The translations under genes were made by a program, and so were the position numbers. DNA of 7,305 nt from CALFER01 sp964472395 (GTDB lineage Bacteria; CSSED10-310; CALFER01), in the NCBI GenBank assembly GCA_964472395.1, contig CAYYMM010000165.1, positions 1-7,305 of the forward strand, read 5' to 3'. Shown piece after piece: positions 5,970 to 7,305 of the stretch (position 1 is the stretch's first letter; each line of letters starts with the position of its first letter). Below the pieces are notes generated by a model. The model searched no databases, was not told where the DNA came from, and saw nothing but the letters and a program-made list of their open reading frames with translations.

Positions 5970-5984
5970 CTCAATGACCCATTT

Positions 5985-7305
5985 TCAGTCCGACCTGACA
6001 CCCGTCATCCGCCAGGACTCACGGGTTCCTGCCGCCATCTCCAGCTCCACAATCAGTTTTCCGTCCTGGACCGGCAGTCGCCGTTCCGTCCCGGCGGATC
6101 GTCCTGATGGACCCCGCGCCAGAACCACCTCCGCTGTTTTCAGTCCGGACACGATGACCCGCGCGTCGCAATCCGCCAGTCCCGGAACCTCGATGTCCAT
6201 CTCCAGAACATCACCCCCAGCTCGAATCCTCCGGATGGCCGGGCCTGGCGAATCCACGAAAAGCCCCTCATCGATCAGGCGAATCCGGTGATCGAGTCCC
6301 GGGTATGGCACGAGCCAGTCTCCGTCCAGATCCGCTCCGATTGCGACACGACCGGTGCCCGCAAACGTCCCGAGATAGCAGCGTGCCGCCTTGAGATTCC
6401 CCCAGAGGCCCAGTCCGACGTCGCCGGTGAACTGATTCAGACCATAGTTGTCGCTGGACGGATCCGGACAGAAGCACATGCCGGCAAAACCGTCGGGCTG
6501 GACGCGCGCCCAGGACGTGAAAATGCCGGACAACCCGCTTGGCATGGGTTCATCCCGCTGATACCCCCGGTCGAAAGCCTCCAGAAGCGCCCAGCCGTTG
6601 AGCCCCGTCATGTAATGATGGCAGTTCTCACCAAAATCCGTGAAGCTCTCGTACTTCGGAATCGTTCGAACCGCGTCCCACCATCGTTGATCGGAGTCGT
6701 TCCAGAACCAGCACGGCCCCTGCCCCCGCCCCGCTTCGATCACGTCCAGAACCTGCTGCGACAGTGCTTTTGATGTGCCGACAAAATCGCGATAAAAGAA
6801 GACGGATTCGTATCCCGTATTGTCGAAGAACAACTCTGAACCAAATGGATATGCGGGATCTTCAGACCAATACGCCGCCCATCTCCGGATCTCGGTCTCG
6901 ACAGCTTCCGCATCGCTCTCCCGGTCATGCCGCCTCAGCAGTTCCGGCATGAAGGCGACATTGCCGCGGCCCATCAACCCGAGATCCTGGAAGCGGACGG
7001 TTGTCTTCTGGAATGCCACGAACGTACGCATCCACAGATCGAGATAATCCATGGCGGATTGCCGGTACAGTTTCGGCCAGATCTCCGCTCCCTCCGCCAT
7101 CGCCTCGTACAGATTCATCACGTGGATGTAATTGTAACCCCTCTCCTTGCGTTCCGGCCTGCTGACCATCCACGCCACGCCATGATCCTTCGGATCCTGG
7201 ATGCCTCCGATCAGCCATCCGGAGATATACTGCTCCAGAAACGCGATCTGATCGCGATCCGGCATCGTGACATTTTTCATCGCCAGGAACATCGCATCCG
7301 TCACG
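5985..7305 (-). CDS. DUF5695-like protein, C-terminal part (5' end outside window)
   Basis: At least 439 codons are open from the right edge to the TGA at 5987-5985. The GTG at 7304 is only the first possible codon; no Shine-Dalgarno precedes the early GTG/ATG codons, so the gene almost certainly continues beyond 7305. The protein is rich in aromatic residues and has spaced helical segments with conserved-looking loops: RGYNYIHVMNLYEAM (55-69), FQDLGLMGRGNVAFMPELL (105-123), YPFGSELFFDNTGYESVF (152-169), ENCHHYMTGLNGWALL (226-241), SWARVQPDGFAGMCFCP (264-280) and NQFTGDVGLGLWGNL (290-304). Residues from ~310 form beta-strand-like sequence. This resembles DUF5695 proteins as I remember them, an (alpha/alpha) toroid plus beta module typical of carbohydrate-active enzymes. 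A glycoside hydrolase or lyase role is plausible but unproven. It is the upstream partner of the OmpA-domain gene. Confidence 0.65.
   Translation of the reverse strand, partial: VTDAMFLAMKNVTMPDRDQIAFLEQYISGWLIGGIQDPKDHGVAWMVSRPERKERGYNYIHVMNLYEAMAEGAEIWPKLYRQSAMDYLDLWMRTFVAFQKTTVRFQDLGLMGRGNVAFMPELLRRHDRESDAEAVETEIRRWAAYWSEDPAYPFGSELFFDNTGYESVFFYRDFVGTSKALSQQVLDVIEAGRGQGPCWFWNDSDQRWWDAVRTIPKYESFTDFGENCHHYMTGLNGWALLEAFDRGYQRDEPMPSGLSGIFTSWARVQPDGFAGMCFCPDPSSDNYGLNQFTGDVGLGLWGNLKAARCYLGTFAGTGRVAIGADLDGDWLVPYPGLDHRIRLIDEGLFVDSPGPAIRRIRAGGDVLEMDIEVPGLADCDARVIVSGLKTAEVVLARGPSGRSAGTERRLPVQDGKLIVELEMAAGTRESWRMTGVRSD

Overview
The window looks like chromosomal DNA of a diderm (Gram-negative-type) bacterium of moderate GC. 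A secreted protein with an OmpA-type peptidoglycan-binding domain implies an outer-membrane cell plan. Exported or membrane proteins dominate, and no phage, transposase, CRISPR, tRNA or rRNA signal is visible. The lineage cannot be fixed from the sequence. The gene mix (TMTC-like glycosyltransferase, bacterial serpin, DUF5695-like protein) and the interspersed repeats would fit an environmental lineage such as Desulfobacterota or a neighbouring phylum, but that is only an impression.

Layout. Bases 9-1925 (+) encode a large GT-C-type membrane glycosyltransferase-like protein. It converges, with only 11 bp between stops, on a minus-strand pair: an EamA/DMT-family transporter (4153-3215) followed by a secreted serpin (3151-1937). 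Bases 4154-4667 hold no credible gene. They carry a mosaic of repeats: a GC-rich hairpin, a 69-bp tandem repeat in nearly three copies (each with a 25-bp element containing a 7-bp inverted repeat), and two more elements of types that recur between genes in many bacteria. Next comes a small exported repeat protein on + (4668-5024) with six 11-residue units built around [DE]-H-F-P-D, preceded by a good sigma70-like promoter. It converges on a second minus-strand unit: an incomplete DUF5695-like protein running off the right edge (to 5985), then, 26 bp downstream, an OmpA-domain lipid-free periplasmic protein (5958-5122).

How the parts relate. Nearly every product is in or beyond the inner membrane, so the region is envelope- and secretion-oriented. 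Apart from the two likely operons (transporter-serpin and DUF5695-like-OmpA) nothing shows that the genes form one pathway. The most unusual items are the HFPD-repeat protein, the repeat mosaic that lacks the GATC tetranucleotide otherwise about three times over-represented in the window, and a start-site pattern: two promoter-proximal genes look leaderless while the operon-internal genes have strong Shine-Dalgarno sites.
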